DNA of 64,000 nt, taken from positions 1,221,501 through 1,285,500 of the forward strand of contig NZ_CP098511.1 of the NCBI RefSeq assembly GCF_026222555.1. Reading direction: 5' to 3'. The first letter of the stretch is position 1, and every line of letters starts with the position of its first letter. This DNA is from Aquimarina sp. ERC-38 (GTDB taxonomy: Bacteria > Bacteroidota > Bacteroidia > Flavobacteriales > Flavobacteriaceae). The position numbers and the translations under genes are program-made. A model generated the notes under the pieces. It worked only from the letters and a program-made list of their open reading frames with translations, was not told where the DNA came from and did no database searches. Positions 1 to 10,457 of this stretch are shown here, one piece after another.

Positions 1-40
1 GAAAATTCTGCTAAAAATGGTAGATAAGTTAAATGCATAA
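1..40 (+). CDS. 3' end of an upstream gene (partial, frame uncertain)
   Basis: The window opens inside a possible coding region. One frame reads KILLKMVDKLNA and stops with TAA at 38-40. A second frame stops at 25-27. The first looks more like a protein C-terminus, but too little is present to assign a function. Positions 41 to 210 are very AT-rich and show no other gene; they probably hold the leader of the next ORF. Confidence 0.25.
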   Translation, partial: KILLKMVDKLNA

Positions 41-210
41 ATTATAGCTAATATTATTTAAGCTAATTTTAATAAGAATATATATTAAGATATTTTATAA
101 CTAGTAATATTATCACATTCTTTGCAAAAAAATCCATATTAAAAACTAGTCAATATTAAATTGAAAAAAGAAACATACTATTCTGCTAAGTTCACCGGTT
201 CAATATTAAA

Positions 211-1581
211 GTGAATATTGTATTAAATACTACAACTACTTCAAGGATTAAAATCTTTATGATTTTAACTCTTGCTTATTCTTTTCTGAACTCCGGATTG
301 ATATCTTATATGCTATTAATTTTCTGGAGCTTTATATCCGTAATATTTCTACTAAAAGGGGATAGATCGATTTTTTATGCTTTGATATTAGCTAATGCTT
401 ATCAGGTTTATGGTAATTCTATTTATCAAAGTAACTTTATATATATCTCTATAATTTATTTTTTAATATTAACATTTTTTAGTTTAGAATGGAAAAAATT
501 ATTAAAAGCACCGTTAATTTTTTTGTTCTTAATTTTATTTCTAATGGTTAGAATAGTGATTGGGGCAATAGATGTATTTAGTATTTACTTCTTTATTGTT
601 GAACTTGTTTTGTTTTTTACTCTATTTTTATTTGCTATCTACTTTTTTAACAGCTCGCTTAAGGAAAGTCAAATTTTTATTAACGAACTGAGGAACTACA
701 CCCTTATATATTTTCCTTATTATAGTATAATATCTCTTACTAAAGGAGAACTAATCAATCTTAAACCTTTCTATTTAGACGAATTTGGTCACTTTTATTT
801 AATTAGCATTCTACCCATAATTTTTCTTACAATAAAAAGTAAGAAAACAATTGTATTTTTAATAATTTTTCACTTATTATTTATAACTATTCGTGTTAAA
901 TACTTGTTTATAAGTAGTTTTGCTTTTATTGGCGCCGGTATTGCATTAATTATTATCACTATTTTCTATTTGAAAAAGTTTACTAAAATTTTGATTCCAA
1001 TAATTTTAATATTAGGAATATTAACTTATATAGTTCAAAATAACTCTAGCGTATTTGGTAATCATAAAATAGATCAAATTAGTAAGACTTTAAAGAAATT
1101 ACCTGAACTATCCAATTTAAGCCAATTAAACAAGGTACCTAATTCACCAAGAACTAGAATATTGGAAGTGCTCAATATACATGCAGATTTAAGTAATAGC
1201 GGACTTCTTTTTCTTTTTTTTGGCAAAGGGATAGGTGGGTATTTTACAGATAGAGAGTTCCCATTTCGTAATTATAATGTCAGATTAGATAAGTCTGCTT
1301 TTTCTAGTAAAGAAATTTTGGAGAGTAAATTTATAAAACCTCATAATACCATACCATACGTTCTTTTAAAGCTTGGATATCTAGGTGTTTTATTTATTCT
1401 GTATGTTTGTTATCTAAGTTTGAAATATCTTCCTAAGGATTATTGGATAAGATATGTAGTTACCGCTTATATTCTTATATTGTTTGGAGCAGGATTTAAG
1501 AATTTCATAATTATTGGAAGTTTAATTGGAATAGTTTTTAGTTATGAAGCAAAAATTAATAGTAGTAGACTTTCTGGCTGA
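211..1581 (+). CDS. Polytopic membrane protein, probable O-antigen/capsule polymerase (Wzy-like)
   Basis: Very hydrophobic 456-residue protein with about ten or more predicted membrane helices. A long loop after the middle helices (around residues 290-385) contains short motifs such as NSPRTRILEV, GKGIGGYF and KPHNTIPYVLLKLG, the latter like the H-N region of Wzy/WaaL proteins. It would join repeat units in the periplasm. It starts with GTG and overlaps the next glycosyltransferase by 38 bases, which implies co-translation. It is one of five such proteins in this locus. The family diverges strongly, so polymerase rather than ligase is an inference from context. Confidence 0.6.
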   Translation: MNIVLNTTTTSRIKIFMILTLAYSFLNSGLISYMLLIFWSFISVIFLLKGDRSIFYALILANAYQVYGNSIYQSNFIYISIIYFLILTFFSLEWKKLLKAPLIFLFLILFLMVRIVIGAIDVFSIYFFIVELVLFFTLFLFAIYFFNSSLKESQIFINELRNYTLIYFPYYSIISLTKGELINLKPFYLDEFGHFYLISILPIIFLTIKSKKTIVFLIIFHLLFITIRVKYLFISSFAFIGAGIALIIITIFYLKKFTKILIPIILILGILTYIVQNNSSVFGNHKIDQISKTLKKLPELSNLSQLNKVPNSPRTRILEVLNIHADLSNSGLLFLFFGKGIGGYFTDREFPFRNYNVRLDKSAFSSKEILESKFIKPHNTIPYVLLKLGYLGVLFILYVCYLSLKYLPKDYWIRYVVTAYILILFGAGFKNFIIIGSLIGIVFSYEAKINSSRLSG

Positions 1582-2500
1582 AATAGGGCATGTAAAAATG
1601 CTACAGAATTATATTTCTATATTATCAGAAAAATACGACATCTGGTTTATATCATCTGTTAAATATTGTGAATTGATAAATACTTCAAATTATCATACTA
1701 TTAGTAATAAATATTTTGATTGGAAATCTAAGTTCGAATTTGTGAAGAATCAAGTTCAAATTATTAAAAAAGTTAAAGGTTTTATAAAAGTTACTGACTT
1801 GGTTTTTATTACCTCTTTTGAAAATATATCTTTTTCAATTTTTTGGAAACATGAAAAGACCTTTGCATTAATACATAATAACTTGAATAAAAATAGAGTT
1901 AGTGACTTTTTCTTTAAAAGAATAAAAACTGCTATTTCATTCTTTGTTTTTGAAGACTATATTAAAGAATACTTAGTTAATATTGTAAGTAACAAAACCT
2001 ACACGTTACCTCATACCCTAAATTGTATTTCTGAGAATAATTTTAAAGGAAAAAGTAATATTGTTTTTGTGCCTAGTGCTACCGGAATTTCTTCTTCTTT
2101 TTTTGAAACAGTCATAGCTTTTGTAAAAAAAAATAACCTTGTACTTTACTACAAGGATAAAAGTGAAATAAGTTCTGATTATGTAGTTACTAAAAATTAT
2201 TTCTTAGATTACTATGAACTACTAAAAAAATCTGAATTTATTATTCTAGATTGTCCATTTGACTACAGAGTCAGTGGAACTTTTTATGAAGCAATGAATT
2301 TTAATAAAAAAATTGTCATTCTTGAAAAAGAAGGTATATTTATGAAGGAAATGAAAAATCAATATCCTAACTCAATTAAAAACTTTACTGATGAAAAAAT
2401 AAAATGGAAAAAAACAGAAGTTGATTTTAGTCGCTTTATTTTAAAACATTCATCTGCATCTATACTAAATGCTTTTATAGAATCACAAAATGAAAGTTAA
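1544..2500 (+). CDS. Putative glycosyltransferase
   Basis: This 318-residue soluble protein begins MKQKLIVVDFLAEIGHVKML, which looks like the first strand and glycine loop of a GT-B Rossmann domain. A late segment (YRVSGTFYEAMNFNKKIVIL, about residues 240-260) resembles the nucleotide-sugar region of GT-B enzymes. No strong family signature is visible, so donor and acceptor are unknown. It overlaps the polymerase-like gene upstream by 38 bases and the acyltransferase downstream by 11 bases, placing it firmly in the polysaccharide operon. It could instead be an uncharacterised GT-B-like accessory protein. Confidence 0.55.
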   Translation: MKQKLIVVDFLAEIGHVKMLQNYISILSEKYDIWFISSVKYCELINTSNYHTISNKYFDWKSKFEFVKNQVQIIKKVKGFIKVTDLVFITSFENISFSIFWKHEKTFALIHNNLNKNRVSDFFFKRIKTAISFFVFEDYIKEYLVNIVSNKTYTLPHTLNCISENNFKGKSNIVFVPSATGISSSFFETVIAFVKKNNLVLYYKDKSEISSDYVVTKNYFLDYYELLKKSEFIILDCPFDYRVSGTFYEAMNFNKKIVILEKEGIFMKEMKNQYPNSIKNFTDEKIKWKKTEVDFSRFILKHSSASILNAFIESQNES

Positions 2501-3029
2501 AGTTCAAATTTATTATTTAGTCAATAAACTAAATAATATTATATACAACTTATTGCCTTTCTTCTGGATGCGAAAACTTTATTTTTCTTCATTAGGAAAT
2601 AAAATTGGTAAAAATTCTTTTATACACTCAAAAGTTCGCTTCTTTTGCGTTGGGAAAATTTTTATAGGTAATAATTCTACTGTTAATTTTAATTGCTATT
2701 TAGATTCCAGATGTGGCCTACATATTGGGAATAATGTGATGATAGGGCATAACTCAAAACTTTACACATTAGGTCATGATGTAAATTCTGCTATTTTTGA
2801 GTCTAAAGGGGAAAAGATAATTATCGAAGATAATGTTGTTTTATTTTCAAATGTTTTAGTAATGCCTGGTTCAGTTTTAAAAGAGGGTTGTGTGGTTTAT
2901 ACAGGAGCTATTGTGACAGGTGTCTTAGAACCTTACACAATTTATGCTGGTGTTCCAGCAGAAAAAATAAATATTCGAAATAGAGAGATTAATTATAAAT
3001 TAAACCACGGGTTCTGGTTTGGAAATTGA
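2490..3029 (+). CDS. Hexapeptide-repeat (left-handed beta-helix) acyltransferase
   Basis: A 179-residue protein with imperfect hexapeptide repeats (IGKNSF, IFIGNNSTVN, LHIGNNVMIG, IIIEDNVVLF, SNVLVMPGSVLKEGCVV) and the ending YAGVPAEKI typical of WcaF/CysE-type O-acetyltransferases. His-rich GHD near residue 92 is the likely catalytic histidine. It probably acetylates a sugar in the repeat unit, using acetyl-CoA, in the cytoplasm. It overlaps both neighbours by 11 bases. Confidence 0.85.
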   Translation: MKVKVQIYYLVNKLNNIIYNLLPFFWMRKLYFSSLGNKIGKNSFIHSKVRFFCVGKIFIGNNSTVNFNCYLDSRCGLHIGNNVMIGHNSKLYTLGHDVNSAIFESKGEKIIIEDNVVLFSNVLVMPGSVLKEGCVVYTGAIVTGVLEPYTIYAGVPAEKINIRNREINYKLNHGFWFGN

Positions 3030-4170
3030 CAATACGGTAACAATATTTGACCCTCTATCTATTGATGGACTTAGTGGTTATACTGCGGGACTTTGCGAAG
3101 GTCTTTATAACAATGGAAAGAAAGTAGATTTAATCTGTAATAAAAATTATCCATTTTCATCTGATAATTATGTGATAAAGCGATTTTTCTTTAATTACAC
3201 TCAGAATTTTAAAAAATCTAAAATCAGGACTTATTTAAGAGGTTTAGAATATTTCTACAATTGGATAAAAGTCTTGCTTTATTTGTATGAGAAAAAACCA
3301 AGTACTTTACATATTATTTGGTTACTTCATTATAGAATAGACCGTTTTTTTTTAAAAATTTTACAATTATTTTTTAACAAAATTGTAATAGTTTATACTG
3401 CACATAATGTAATACCACATAATGCTACACCTATTCAAATAAAACACTTAAAACAGATATATTCTAAATTTGATACAATAATTGTTCATGGAACTTATTT
3501 GAAAAAAAAATTGTTAGAAATTTTTCCTAGAATAGACAATTCCAATATTATAATTTCTAAGCATGGGATAAAGAAAGAATTGAAAAATGAAGAAGGATCA
3601 ATAGATATAAGTATTAAAGAATTTCTATCTCAAAAAAATAAAAAGATCGTATTATTTTTAGGTTTGTTAAATTATAACAAAGGTGTGGATCTTTTGTATA
3701 AACAATGGATTCATTTAAAAAAAGATAATGTCTTATTAGTAATTGCAGGTCAAAAAAATTCAGCATATAGAGAATTAGCTAATATTGAACATCAAATTAG
3801 TAGCGATAAAACTGTACTATATCTACCAAAATATCTAACTAATATAGAAGTTTCTTATCTATTCAAAAATTGCCATTGTGTTTTGCTTCCCTATAGGCAC
3901 GGAAGTGTTAGCGGAGTATTATTTGATGCCTCTTTTCACAAAAAGCCAACATTTTCTACAAATTTTGGAGCTATTAGAGATTATATAATAGATAATAAAA
4001 CAGGTTTTGTCAGTTTTAAAGGTTCGGAAGGAATAAAGGAACTACTCAGAATAATTAACGATTTATCTATAAATGATCTTGAGAACATGGGGAAGAACGC
4101 TTTTGTACATTTTAAAGAAAACTATGATTGGGATAATATTTGTCAGAAGCTTTTACCTTATTATAAGTAG
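3019..4170 (+). CDS. Glycosyltransferase, GT4-like (GT-B fold)
   Basis: A 383-residue protein with an N-terminal segment TVTIFDPLSIDGLSGYTAGL (glycine loop of the acceptor domain), AHNVIPHNATP in the middle, then VVLFLGLLNYNKGVD-like donor-domain start (around residue 210) and LPYRHGSVSGVLFDASFHKK near residue 295, all characteristic of GT-B retaining transferases. The start is TTG at 3019, overlapping the acyltransferase stop by 11 bases; no in-frame ATG lies nearby. A near copy of its 5' end recurs at 19826-19852 (see the remnant entry). The sugar specificity cannot be read. Confidence 0.82.
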   Translation: MEIDNTVTIFDPLSIDGLSGYTAGLCEGLYNNGKKVDLICNKNYPFSSDNYVIKRFFFNYTQNFKKSKIRTYLRGLEYFYNWIKVLLYLYEKKPSTLHIIWLLHYRIDRFFLKILQLFFNKIVIVYTAHNVIPHNATPIQIKHLKQIYSKFDTIIVHGTYLKKKLLEIFPRIDNSNIIISKHGIKKELKNEEGSIDISIKEFLSQKNKKIVLFLGLLNYNKGVDLLYKQWIHLKKDNVLLVIAGQKNSAYRELANIEHQISSDKTVLYLPKYLTNIEVSYLFKNCHCVLLPYRHGSVSGVLFDASFHKKPTFSTNFGAIRDYIIDNKTGFVSFKGSEGIKELLRIINDLSINDLENMGKNAFVHFKENYDWDNICQKLLPYYK

Positions 4171-4205
4171 CTATATTATTAATTTCTATTGAAAATAAGT
4201 TATCA

Positions 4206-5456
4206 ATGCAGTTAGGTTATTTTAAAAAATTTAAATTCGAATTAATAGGAAAAAAATTACTGTGCCTTTCTCTCTGCTTATTTTCAACATTTCCCTTATT
4301 AAATTATGGATTATTAACAACTATCAATATAGTTTTCTTGACAGTTTATTTAACTAACTCTAAATCAACTAATTTTCTACATAGTAAGGAAAATTGGATG
4401 CGCTTTCTAGGAATAACATTATATCTATTTATTATATTTCTTAGTCTAGCCTATTCAGAAAATGTAGAATTAGGCTTGAAGATTATTAAAAAGTCTCTTT
4501 TTCTTTTAGTATTTCCCTTCATTTTATTGTTTTTTGAATGTAAAATACCAAAAAGACATATTAAATTGGCCTACCATTCGTTTGTACTAGTTTCATTTTT
4601 AATAGGGTTATATGTGTTTTTTGAATCGGTAAATAAAGTTGGCATTATTAAAATTTTTTATACCTCTGAGGTTAGAAGAACTATATCTAACTTTAAATAT
4701 TTAGACTTACATCCTACATATATTTCAATGTATTTTTCCATGTCAGGATATATTTGTAGTTATTATTTAAGTAGTAAAAAAAATAATCTAATTAGAAAGA
4801 TTTGTTACCTTGTTATAATCATTTGCTTCATTTTATTTATTGTAATTTGCGCTGCTAGAATTATTATTATAGCCAATTTTTTAATTCTGATTAGTTATTT
4901 TTTAATAAAGTCGTCAGCAAAGGTATATTTTAAAGTACTTCTTACTATATTCATGATTTTATTCTTTTATTATGCGTCAACAAATGTTTTTATAATAAGT
5001 TCAAGATTTACGAACTTTAATTTTGAATTACCAACAACCGACCAACCATCTTCTATAGAAATTCGGACAGGAATCTATAGTTGTTCTTTTGAAATTGTAA
5101 AAGATAATTTATGGTTAGGTATTGGAATTGGTGATGTTCAAAGTAGCCTTGACAAATGTTATAGTAAATTTAATTCGAGTTTTTTTGAAAAAAATAAAGT
5201 GGATACGCATAATTATTATAGTTATTTATTAATATCGGGAGGTATTCTTGCGTTATCCTCGTTTTTTGTATTTGTAGTAACAATCTATAGAGAAATTCTA
5301 AACTCTTTAAATATTATAAATTTCAGCTTCGTACTTTTGTTGATTGTGGGTTTACTTACTGAAAACGTGTTGTTAAGGGCATATGGGATAGTTTTTTTCT
5401 GCTTTTTTCTAACTACTATTCTCACAAGAGAAAATATTAAACCTTCGATGTCATAA
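4206..5456 (+). CDS. O-antigen ligase/polymerase family membrane protein (Wzy_C type)
   Basis: A 416-residue integral membrane protein with roughly ten helices. The large periplasmic loop holds EIRTGIYSCSFEIV, LGIGIGDVQSSLDKCY and DTHNYYSYLLISGG; the G-x-G-x-G and H-N-x(7-8)-G pattern is the Wzy_C/O-antigen ligase signature. The loop matches that of the gene at 18601-19824, so the two are paralogues. It follows the GT4 gene by 35 bases. It either polymerises repeat units or ligates the glycan; the sequence does not separate these. Confidence 0.78.
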   Translation: MQLGYFKKFKFELIGKKLLCLSLCLFSTFPLLNYGLLTTINIVFLTVYLTNSKSTNFLHSKENWMRFLGITLYLFIIFLSLAYSENVELGLKIIKKSLFLLVFPFILLFFECKIPKRHIKLAYHSFVLVSFLIGLYVFFESVNKVGIIKIFYTSEVRRTISNFKYLDLHPTYISMYFSMSGYICSYYLSSKKNNLIRKICYLVIIICFILFIVICAARIIIIANFLILISYFLIKSSAKVYFKVLLTIFMILFFYYASTNVFIISSRFTNFNFELPTTDQPSSIEIRTGIYSCSFEIVKDNLWLGIGIGDVQSSLDKCYSKFNSSFFEKNKVDTHNYYSYLLISGGILALSSFFVFVVTIYREILNSLNIINFSFVLLLIVGLLTENVLLRAYGIVFFCFFLTTILTRENIKPSMS

Positions 5457-5587
5457 TATCTATATTTTTATTAAAAACTAGATTAGTTTAATTGGAAGAA
5501 CTTAAATAAGTCCACTTAAAGATGTTTATTTTTACTACCTAAGTATTTCTAGTAAAATATTTTAAAAAAATATAAAAGCTCCCAAAA

Positions 5588-6319
5588 TTGATTTCAATTA
5601 TTACTCCCGTATACAATTCAGAAAAATTTATCAAGAAAACAATTCTTTCCGTCCTAAACCAATCCTATAAAAACTGGGAACATGTATTAGTAGATGATTG
5701 TTCTGTAGATAATTCTAAACAAATCATAAAAGAATATGAGTATAAGGATAAAAGAATAAAGTATTTTAAGTTGGATAAAAACTCCGGAGCAGCAGTAGCT
5801 AGAAATAAAGGTATTGAATTAGCAAAAGGAAGATATATTGCCTTTTTAGATAGCGATGATTCCTGGCACCCCAATAAATTAGAAAAACAGCTACATTTCA
5901 TGACATCAAATCATTATAGTTTTACGCACACTGCTTATAATCAGATTTCGGAAAGTTCCGGAAAGGTAGTTAAAACCATAACTCCAAAATATATGATAAC
6001 CTACAATGAAGCCCTATATTACAACCCTATAGGATGTCTTACGGTTATGTATGATACCAAATATTTAGGTAAATTATTCATGCCACTTATAAGAAAACGT
6101 CAGGATTACGCACTATGGCTTAAAATTCTTAAAATTACGAATGCGTATTGTTTAACAGAAAGTCTAGCTAACTATTTAGTAAGAACAAATTCTATCTCAT
6201 CTAATAAAAAAAGTCTTTTAACGTATCAATGGAAGCTTTATCATAAAATTGAAGGTTTATCCAAATTTAAAAGCGGTTATTTTATCCTAATGAATATTCT
6301 TCATAAATTTAAATGGTAA
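5588..6319 (+). CDS. Family 2 glycosyltransferase
   Basis: Classical GT-A enzyme of 243 residues. It begins ISIITPVYNSEKFI, followed by SYKNWEHVLVDDCSVDNS, GAAVARNKGIELAKGRYIAF and the DSDD metal/nucleotide motif near residue 88, then a W-L-I-type C-terminus. It transfers a sugar from a nucleotide donor onto the lipid-linked glycan on the cytoplasmic face. The start is TTG at 5588, directly before the conserved first strand. A 131-base AT-rich gap separates it from the preceding polymerase-like gene. Confidence 0.9.
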   Translation: MISIITPVYNSEKFIKKTILSVLNQSYKNWEHVLVDDCSVDNSKQIIKEYEYKDKRIKYFKLDKNSGAAVARNKGIELAKGRYIAFLDSDDSWHPNKLEKQLHFMTSNHYSFTHTAYNQISESSGKVVKTITPKYMITYNEALYYNPIGCLTVMYDTKYLGKLFMPLIRKRQDYALWLKILKITNAYCLTESLANYLVRTNSISSNKKSLLTYQWKLYHKIEGLSKFKSGYFILMNILHKFKW

Positions 6320-6368
6320 AGAATATTTAAATAGTTAATAATACTTTATTCCCGTAAGATTATAATTC

Positions 6369-6376
6369 TATATTTG
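6369..6376 (+). promoter_or_regulatory. Candidate -7 box before the first sugar-phosphate transferase
   Basis: TATATTTG matches the Bacteroidota -7 consensus TAnnTTTG and lies about 40 bases upstream of the ATG at 6418. No good -33 TTTG is present at the expected distance, so this is only a candidate. Confidence 0.35.
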
Positions 6377-6417
6377 TAAAAAGTAAAAATACTATAGCAC
6401 AAAAATACACTTAAAGC

Positions 6418-7788
6418 ATGAATAAAATTTTTACTCTCAACATTGTTGAAAGAAAAATTTTTTTATATATCGGTGACTTAATCATTGTAGTTTTCTTTCT
6501 ATTTCTTATGACAAGATATACATTAAAAGGTACTTTTAATGTTGATCGGTATGAAGTGCCAGTAATTGTTCTAGGCATAGCTTTGTTTACTATAATTGCT
6601 TATATAATTGATATTTATAATCTAGAACGTGCTGCAAAAGCCGTACATATTTTTAGATCTTCCTTAATTGTCGGTTTACTTTATTCTTTTGGAATTTTCT
6701 TTTTGACTATCATAATTATAAACACTACTATTAGTCGACCTTACTTAATTGCTTTTTTGACCTTAATGCCATTTTCCTTAACAGCATGGAGATTAATAAG
6801 TAGTAATTTTTTTATTTCTACCCCATTTTTAAAAAAAGTTATTTATATCTACGAGAATCAATTTGAAAGTGAGGTAAAAAAAAACATAAAAAATATTCAG
6901 GGACATAAAAATTCTAACGGTTTTAAAGTAAAGTTCAAAATTTCCACTTGTCATAAAACGTTTACGAAAAATTCGGATCGATTAATTAAAATACTTCCAA
7001 AAGTAGATACTATTATCCTTAGAATTCAAAACTATCAAGAAGTGTCAAAAGAATTAGAAAGTTTTTTGACAAGGGCTATGTTCATTGGTAAAGAAGTCTT
7101 TACATATACTTCTTTTTATGAAACTTCTCATGAAGCACTTCCCATTCATTTGGTCGGAAATAATTTTTACGAAGTACTTCAACTAAAAAACTCCAAAACA
7201 CATTACATATATGTCTTGTTCAAAAAATTAATTGATATAATCTTATGTACTACAATAGGTATTCCTTTTATGATAATTACACCAATAATAATTTTTATAA
7301 ATTTATTTTTTAATAAAGGTCCTCTTTTTTATAAACAAAAACGTTTAGGTAAAAAAGGTAAAGAATTTTATGTATATAAGTTTAGGTCTATGGTTACTAA
7401 TGCAGAAAAGGATGGTGCTAGAATGTCAACTATGAATGATTCAAGAGTAACCCCTTTTGGTAGTATAATGAGGAAATTGAGAATTGACGAAATACCGCAA
7501 ATTATTTCTGTTTTACAAGGTAATATGAGTTTTATAGGACCTAGACCAGAACGAAAATTTTTTGTTGATCAATTAGATGAAATGAATCCTTTTTATTCAG
7601 TGAGACATGTTATAAAACCTGGTATTACAGGTTGGGCTCAAGTAAAATATAAATATGGGGAAAATTTGGACGATTCCTTAAAAAAATTAGAATACGATTT
7701 GTACTATATAAAAAATCGATCTGTTACTCTAGACTTAAGAATTTTATTTAAAACTATAACAACTGTTATTTTTTCAAGAGGAGTTTAG
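6418..7788 (+). CDS. Polyprenyl-phosphate sugar-1-phosphate transferase (initiating transferase)
   Basis: A 456-residue WbaP-like protein with four or five N-terminal membrane helices, a central Rossmann-like region, one more helix (about residues 270-295), and a C-terminal bacterial sugar transferase domain. The domain shows KRLGKKGKEFYVYKFRSM, LRIDEIPQIISVLQGNMS, FIGPRPER and PGITGWAQV, all hallmark motifs. It puts the first sugar phosphate on undecaprenyl phosphate. It differs from the tandem pair at 25902-28620, suggesting a different first sugar or a separate assembly unit. Confidence 0.92.
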   Translation: MNKIFTLNIVERKIFLYIGDLIIVVFFLFLMTRYTLKGTFNVDRYEVPVIVLGIALFTIIAYIIDIYNLERAAKAVHIFRSSLIVGLLYSFGIFFLTIIIINTTISRPYLIAFLTLMPFSLTAWRLISSNFFISTPFLKKVIYIYENQFESEVKKNIKNIQGHKNSNGFKVKFKISTCHKTFTKNSDRLIKILPKVDTIILRIQNYQEVSKELESFLTRAMFIGKEVFTYTSFYETSHEALPIHLVGNNFYEVLQLKNSKTHYIYVLFKKLIDIILCTTIGIPFMIITPIIIFINLFFNKGPLFYKQKRLGKKGKEFYVYKFRSMVTNAEKDGARMSTMNDSRVTPFGSIMRKLRIDEIPQIISVLQGNMSFIGPRPERKFFVDQLDEMNPFYSVRHVIKPGITGWAQVKYKYGENLDDSLKKLEYDLYYIKNRSVTLDLRILFKTITTVIFSRGV

Positions 7789-7949
7789 CTTTTTTAGTTG
7801 CGGTTATCTATTTGCCTAAATTTCTTAATTGCATAGGTGCATTTAAAGATCAAACAGGATTGATAAATGGTATCATCTTTATATAACTCGTAGTAATAGT
7901 CTTATCTTTAACCAATTTTAGTTAGTAGTTATTATTTGAATAAATATCT

Positions 7950-8975
7950 ATGTCAGAAAGTATTCTAGTCACCGGGGGAGCAGGTTTTATAGGTTCCAAT
8001 TTTATTTCTTACTTATTAGAACAACAGCCAGATATTAAAATTATTAATATAGATAAATTAACCTATGCCGGAGATAAGCAAAATCTTAAAGAATTAGAAA
8101 ATAGTAAACAGTATAGTTTTATTCAAGGAGATATATGCGATAGAAACCTTATTGAACAATTATTTAGAAAGTATAATTTTAGTGGAGTCATACATCTAGC
8201 GGCCGAATCACACGTTGATAATTCGATATTGGGCCCTGATATTTTTATCAAAACTAATGTGAACGGAACATTTGTGCTTCTGGATGTAGCCAGAATTCAT
8301 TGGATGAGCGCTCCTTTTCAATATAAAAAAGGTTGTGAGAAAAATCGATTTCATCATGTTTCTACAGATGAAGTATATGGAACTTTAGGAAAGACAGGAC
8401 TGTTTAAAGAAACAACATCATACGCTCCTAACAGTCCGTACAGCGCTTCAAAAGCAGCATCTGATTTTATAGTTCGAAGCTATTTTCATACCTATGGAAT
8501 GAATGTGGTTACTACGAATTGCTCAAATAATTACGGACCTAAGCAACATGATGAAAAATTAATTCCAACTATTATCCGAAAAGCTATATCCGGACAATCC
8601 ATACCTATCTATGGGGATGGTAATAATATTAGAGATTGGTTATATGTAAAAGATCATTGTAAAGGAATTGCATTAGTCTATGATAAGGGTATAGCCGGTG
8701 AAACTTATAATATAGGAGGAAAAAACGAGCGAAATAATAATTATATTGCACAAAAAATATGCAATATTTTAGACACTAAATTACCTAGAAGTAATAAAAA
8801 GTCTTATTTAGATCTAATAACGTATGTTAAAGATAGACCAGGTCATGATGCAAGATATGCTATTGATGCTACTAAAATTGAAACTGAACTGGAGTGGAAA
8901 GCAGATGAAAATTTTGAAAGTGGTATAGAAAAAACAATTGATTGGTATTTAAAAAAATATAACACGTTTACCTAA
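7950..8975 (+). CDS. rfbB: dTDP-glucose 4,6-dehydratase
   Basis: Extended short-chain dehydrogenase of 341 residues. It has the NAD-binding TGGAGFIGSNF (8-18), the STDEVYG segment with catalytic T139-D140-E141, and Y164-SAS-K168. It makes dTDP-4-keto-6-deoxyglucose, the second step of dTDP-rhamnose synthesis. It is first of four consecutive rhamnose genes in the order B, A, C, D. Length and motifs are complete. A 161-base gap precedes it. Confidence 0.96.
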   Translation: MSESILVTGGAGFIGSNFISYLLEQQPDIKIINIDKLTYAGDKQNLKELENSKQYSFIQGDICDRNLIEQLFRKYNFSGVIHLAAESHVDNSILGPDIFIKTNVNGTFVLLDVARIHWMSAPFQYKKGCEKNRFHHVSTDEVYGTLGKTGLFKETTSYAPNSPYSASKAASDFIVRSYFHTYGMNVVTTNCSNNYGPKQHDEKLIPTIIRKAISGQSIPIYGDGNNIRDWLYVKDHCKGIALVYDKGIAGETYNIGGKNERNNNYIAQKICNILDTKLPRSNKKSYLDLITYVKDRPGHDARYAIDATKIETELEWKADENFESGIEKTIDWYLKKYNTFT

Positions 8976-9045
8976 AGGTGAGTTTTTAATTATAATATTG
9001 AATTAGAAATTCATCTCTAATGATTGGTTAAAATTTAATGGATAG

Positions 9046-9915
9046 ATGAAGGGTATCATATTAGCAGGAGGTTCAGGAACAAGATTACATCCTCTTACAT
9101 TAGCTATAAGTAAGCAATTAATGCCTGTCTATGATAAACCTATGATATATTATCCGCTTTCTACTTTAATGTGGTCAGGGATTAATGAAATTCTTATTAT
9201 TTCAACACCACATGATCTTCCATTATTTAAAAAACTGTTAGGAGATGGTAAAAAATATGGCTGTCGATTTGAGTATGCTGTTCAAGAACATCCTAACGGA
9301 CTAGCAGAAGCCTTTTTAATTGGAGCTGATTTTATTGGTAATGATAAAGTAGCACTAATTTTAGGAGATAATATTTTTTATGGTACGGGGTTATCAACCA
9401 TTTTAGAGGCTAATAATAACCCTGAGGGAGGGATTATTTATGCCTATCATGTGCATGACCCGGAACGGTATGGAGTGGTAGAATTCGATAAAGATGGAAA
9501 GGCTATTTCTATAGAAGAAAAGCCAAAGTTTCCAAAATCTAATTATGCCATACCGGGAATATACTTTTATGATAACGAAGTTATTAAAATAGCAAAAAGT
9601 ATTATACCTAGTCATCGGGGTGAATTGGAAATCACAGATATTAATAAAAAATATCTTGAAGAAGGCAGACTTAATGTAAGTATTTTAGATAGAGGTACGG
9701 CTTGGCTAGATACCGGTACATTTAATTCTTTAATGCAAGCTTCTCAATTTGTGCAAGTCATAGAAGAAAGGCAGGGTTTAAAAATTGGAGCTATTGAAGA
9801 AGCTGCCTATAAAATGGGTTATATATCAAAAGCAAAATTGGAAAAATTAGCAAAACCTTTATTCAAAAGTGGTTATGGTAAATATCTTACAAATATTTTA
9901 GAAGAAAATAGATGA
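9046..9915 (+). CDS. rfbA: Glucose-1-phosphate thymidylyltransferase
   Basis: A 289-residue nucleotidyltransferase with the signature [11 protein letters not shown] at residues 8-18, LGDNIFYG near residue 108, and [20 protein letters not shown]. It converts glucose-1-phosphate and dTTP to dTDP-glucose, the first step of dTDP-rhamnose synthesis. Full family length. Its stop overlaps the start of rfbC by 4 bases, so the two are translationally coupled. Confidence 0.97.
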   Translation: MKGIILAGGSGTRLHPLTLAISKQLMPVYDKPMIYYPLSTLMWSGINEILIISTPHDLPLFKKLLGDGKKYGCRFEYAVQEHPNGLAEAFLIGADFIGNDKVALILGDNIFYGTGLSTILEANNNPEGGIIYAYHVHDPERYGVVEFDKDGKAISIEEKPKFPKSNYAIPGIYFYDNEVIKIAKSIIPSHRGELEITDINKKYLEEGRLNVSILDRGTAWLDTGTFNSLMQASQFVQVIEERQGLKIGAIEEAAYKMGYISKAKLEKLAKPLFKSGYGKYLTNILEENR

Positions 9916-10457
9916 TTGCAGAAGAAACTCATTTAAAAGGTTGTTTTATTTTAAAACCTTCGATTTTCGAAGATAAAAGAGGATATTTCTTTGAAAGTTA
10001 TAATCAAAAGAAGTTTGAAGATATATTGGGAGAACAAATAACCTTTGTACAGGATAATCAATCTTTGTCAGATTATGGAGTATTGAGAGGTTTACATTTT
10101 CAAAGGGGTCAACATGCTCAAGCAAAACTTGTTAGAGTATTATCTGGGAAGGTCTTAGATGTTGCAGTTGATGTGCGTGAAAATTCAAGTACCTTTGGCG
10201 AACATGTAGCGATAGAACTTTCAGAAGAAAATAAAAAACAATTTTATTTACCAAAAGGTTTTGCACATGGGTTTGTAGTATTAAGTAAAACAGCAGTTTT
10301 CAGCTATAAATGTGATAATTATTATAATAAAGCCTCAGAAGGTGGCATAATTTATAATGATGTTAATCTTAATATTGATTGGCAACTACCAAAAAATAAA
10401 ATCATAATTTCTGAAAGAGATAGTTCATTACCTAAATTTGAAACCACCGAACTATGA
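9912..10457 (+). CDS. rfbC: dTDP-4-dehydrorhamnose 3,5-epimerase
   Basis: A 181-residue cupin-type epimerase. Motifs include [27 protein letters not shown] with the catalytic histidine, [19 protein letters not shown], and [13 protein letters not shown]. It carries out the double epimerisation at C3 and C5, the third step of rhamnose activation. It overlaps both rfbA and rfbD by 4 bases (ATGA-type), typical of a single operon. Confidence 0.96.
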   Translation: MIAEETHLKGCFILKPSIFEDKRGYFFESYNQKKFEDILGEQITFVQDNQSLSDYGVLRGLHFQRGQHAQAKLVRVLSGKVLDVAVDVRENSSTFGEHVAIELSEENKKQFYLPKGFAHGFVVLSKTAVFSYKCDNYYNKASEGGIIYNDVNLNIDWQLPKNKIIISERDSSLPKFETTEL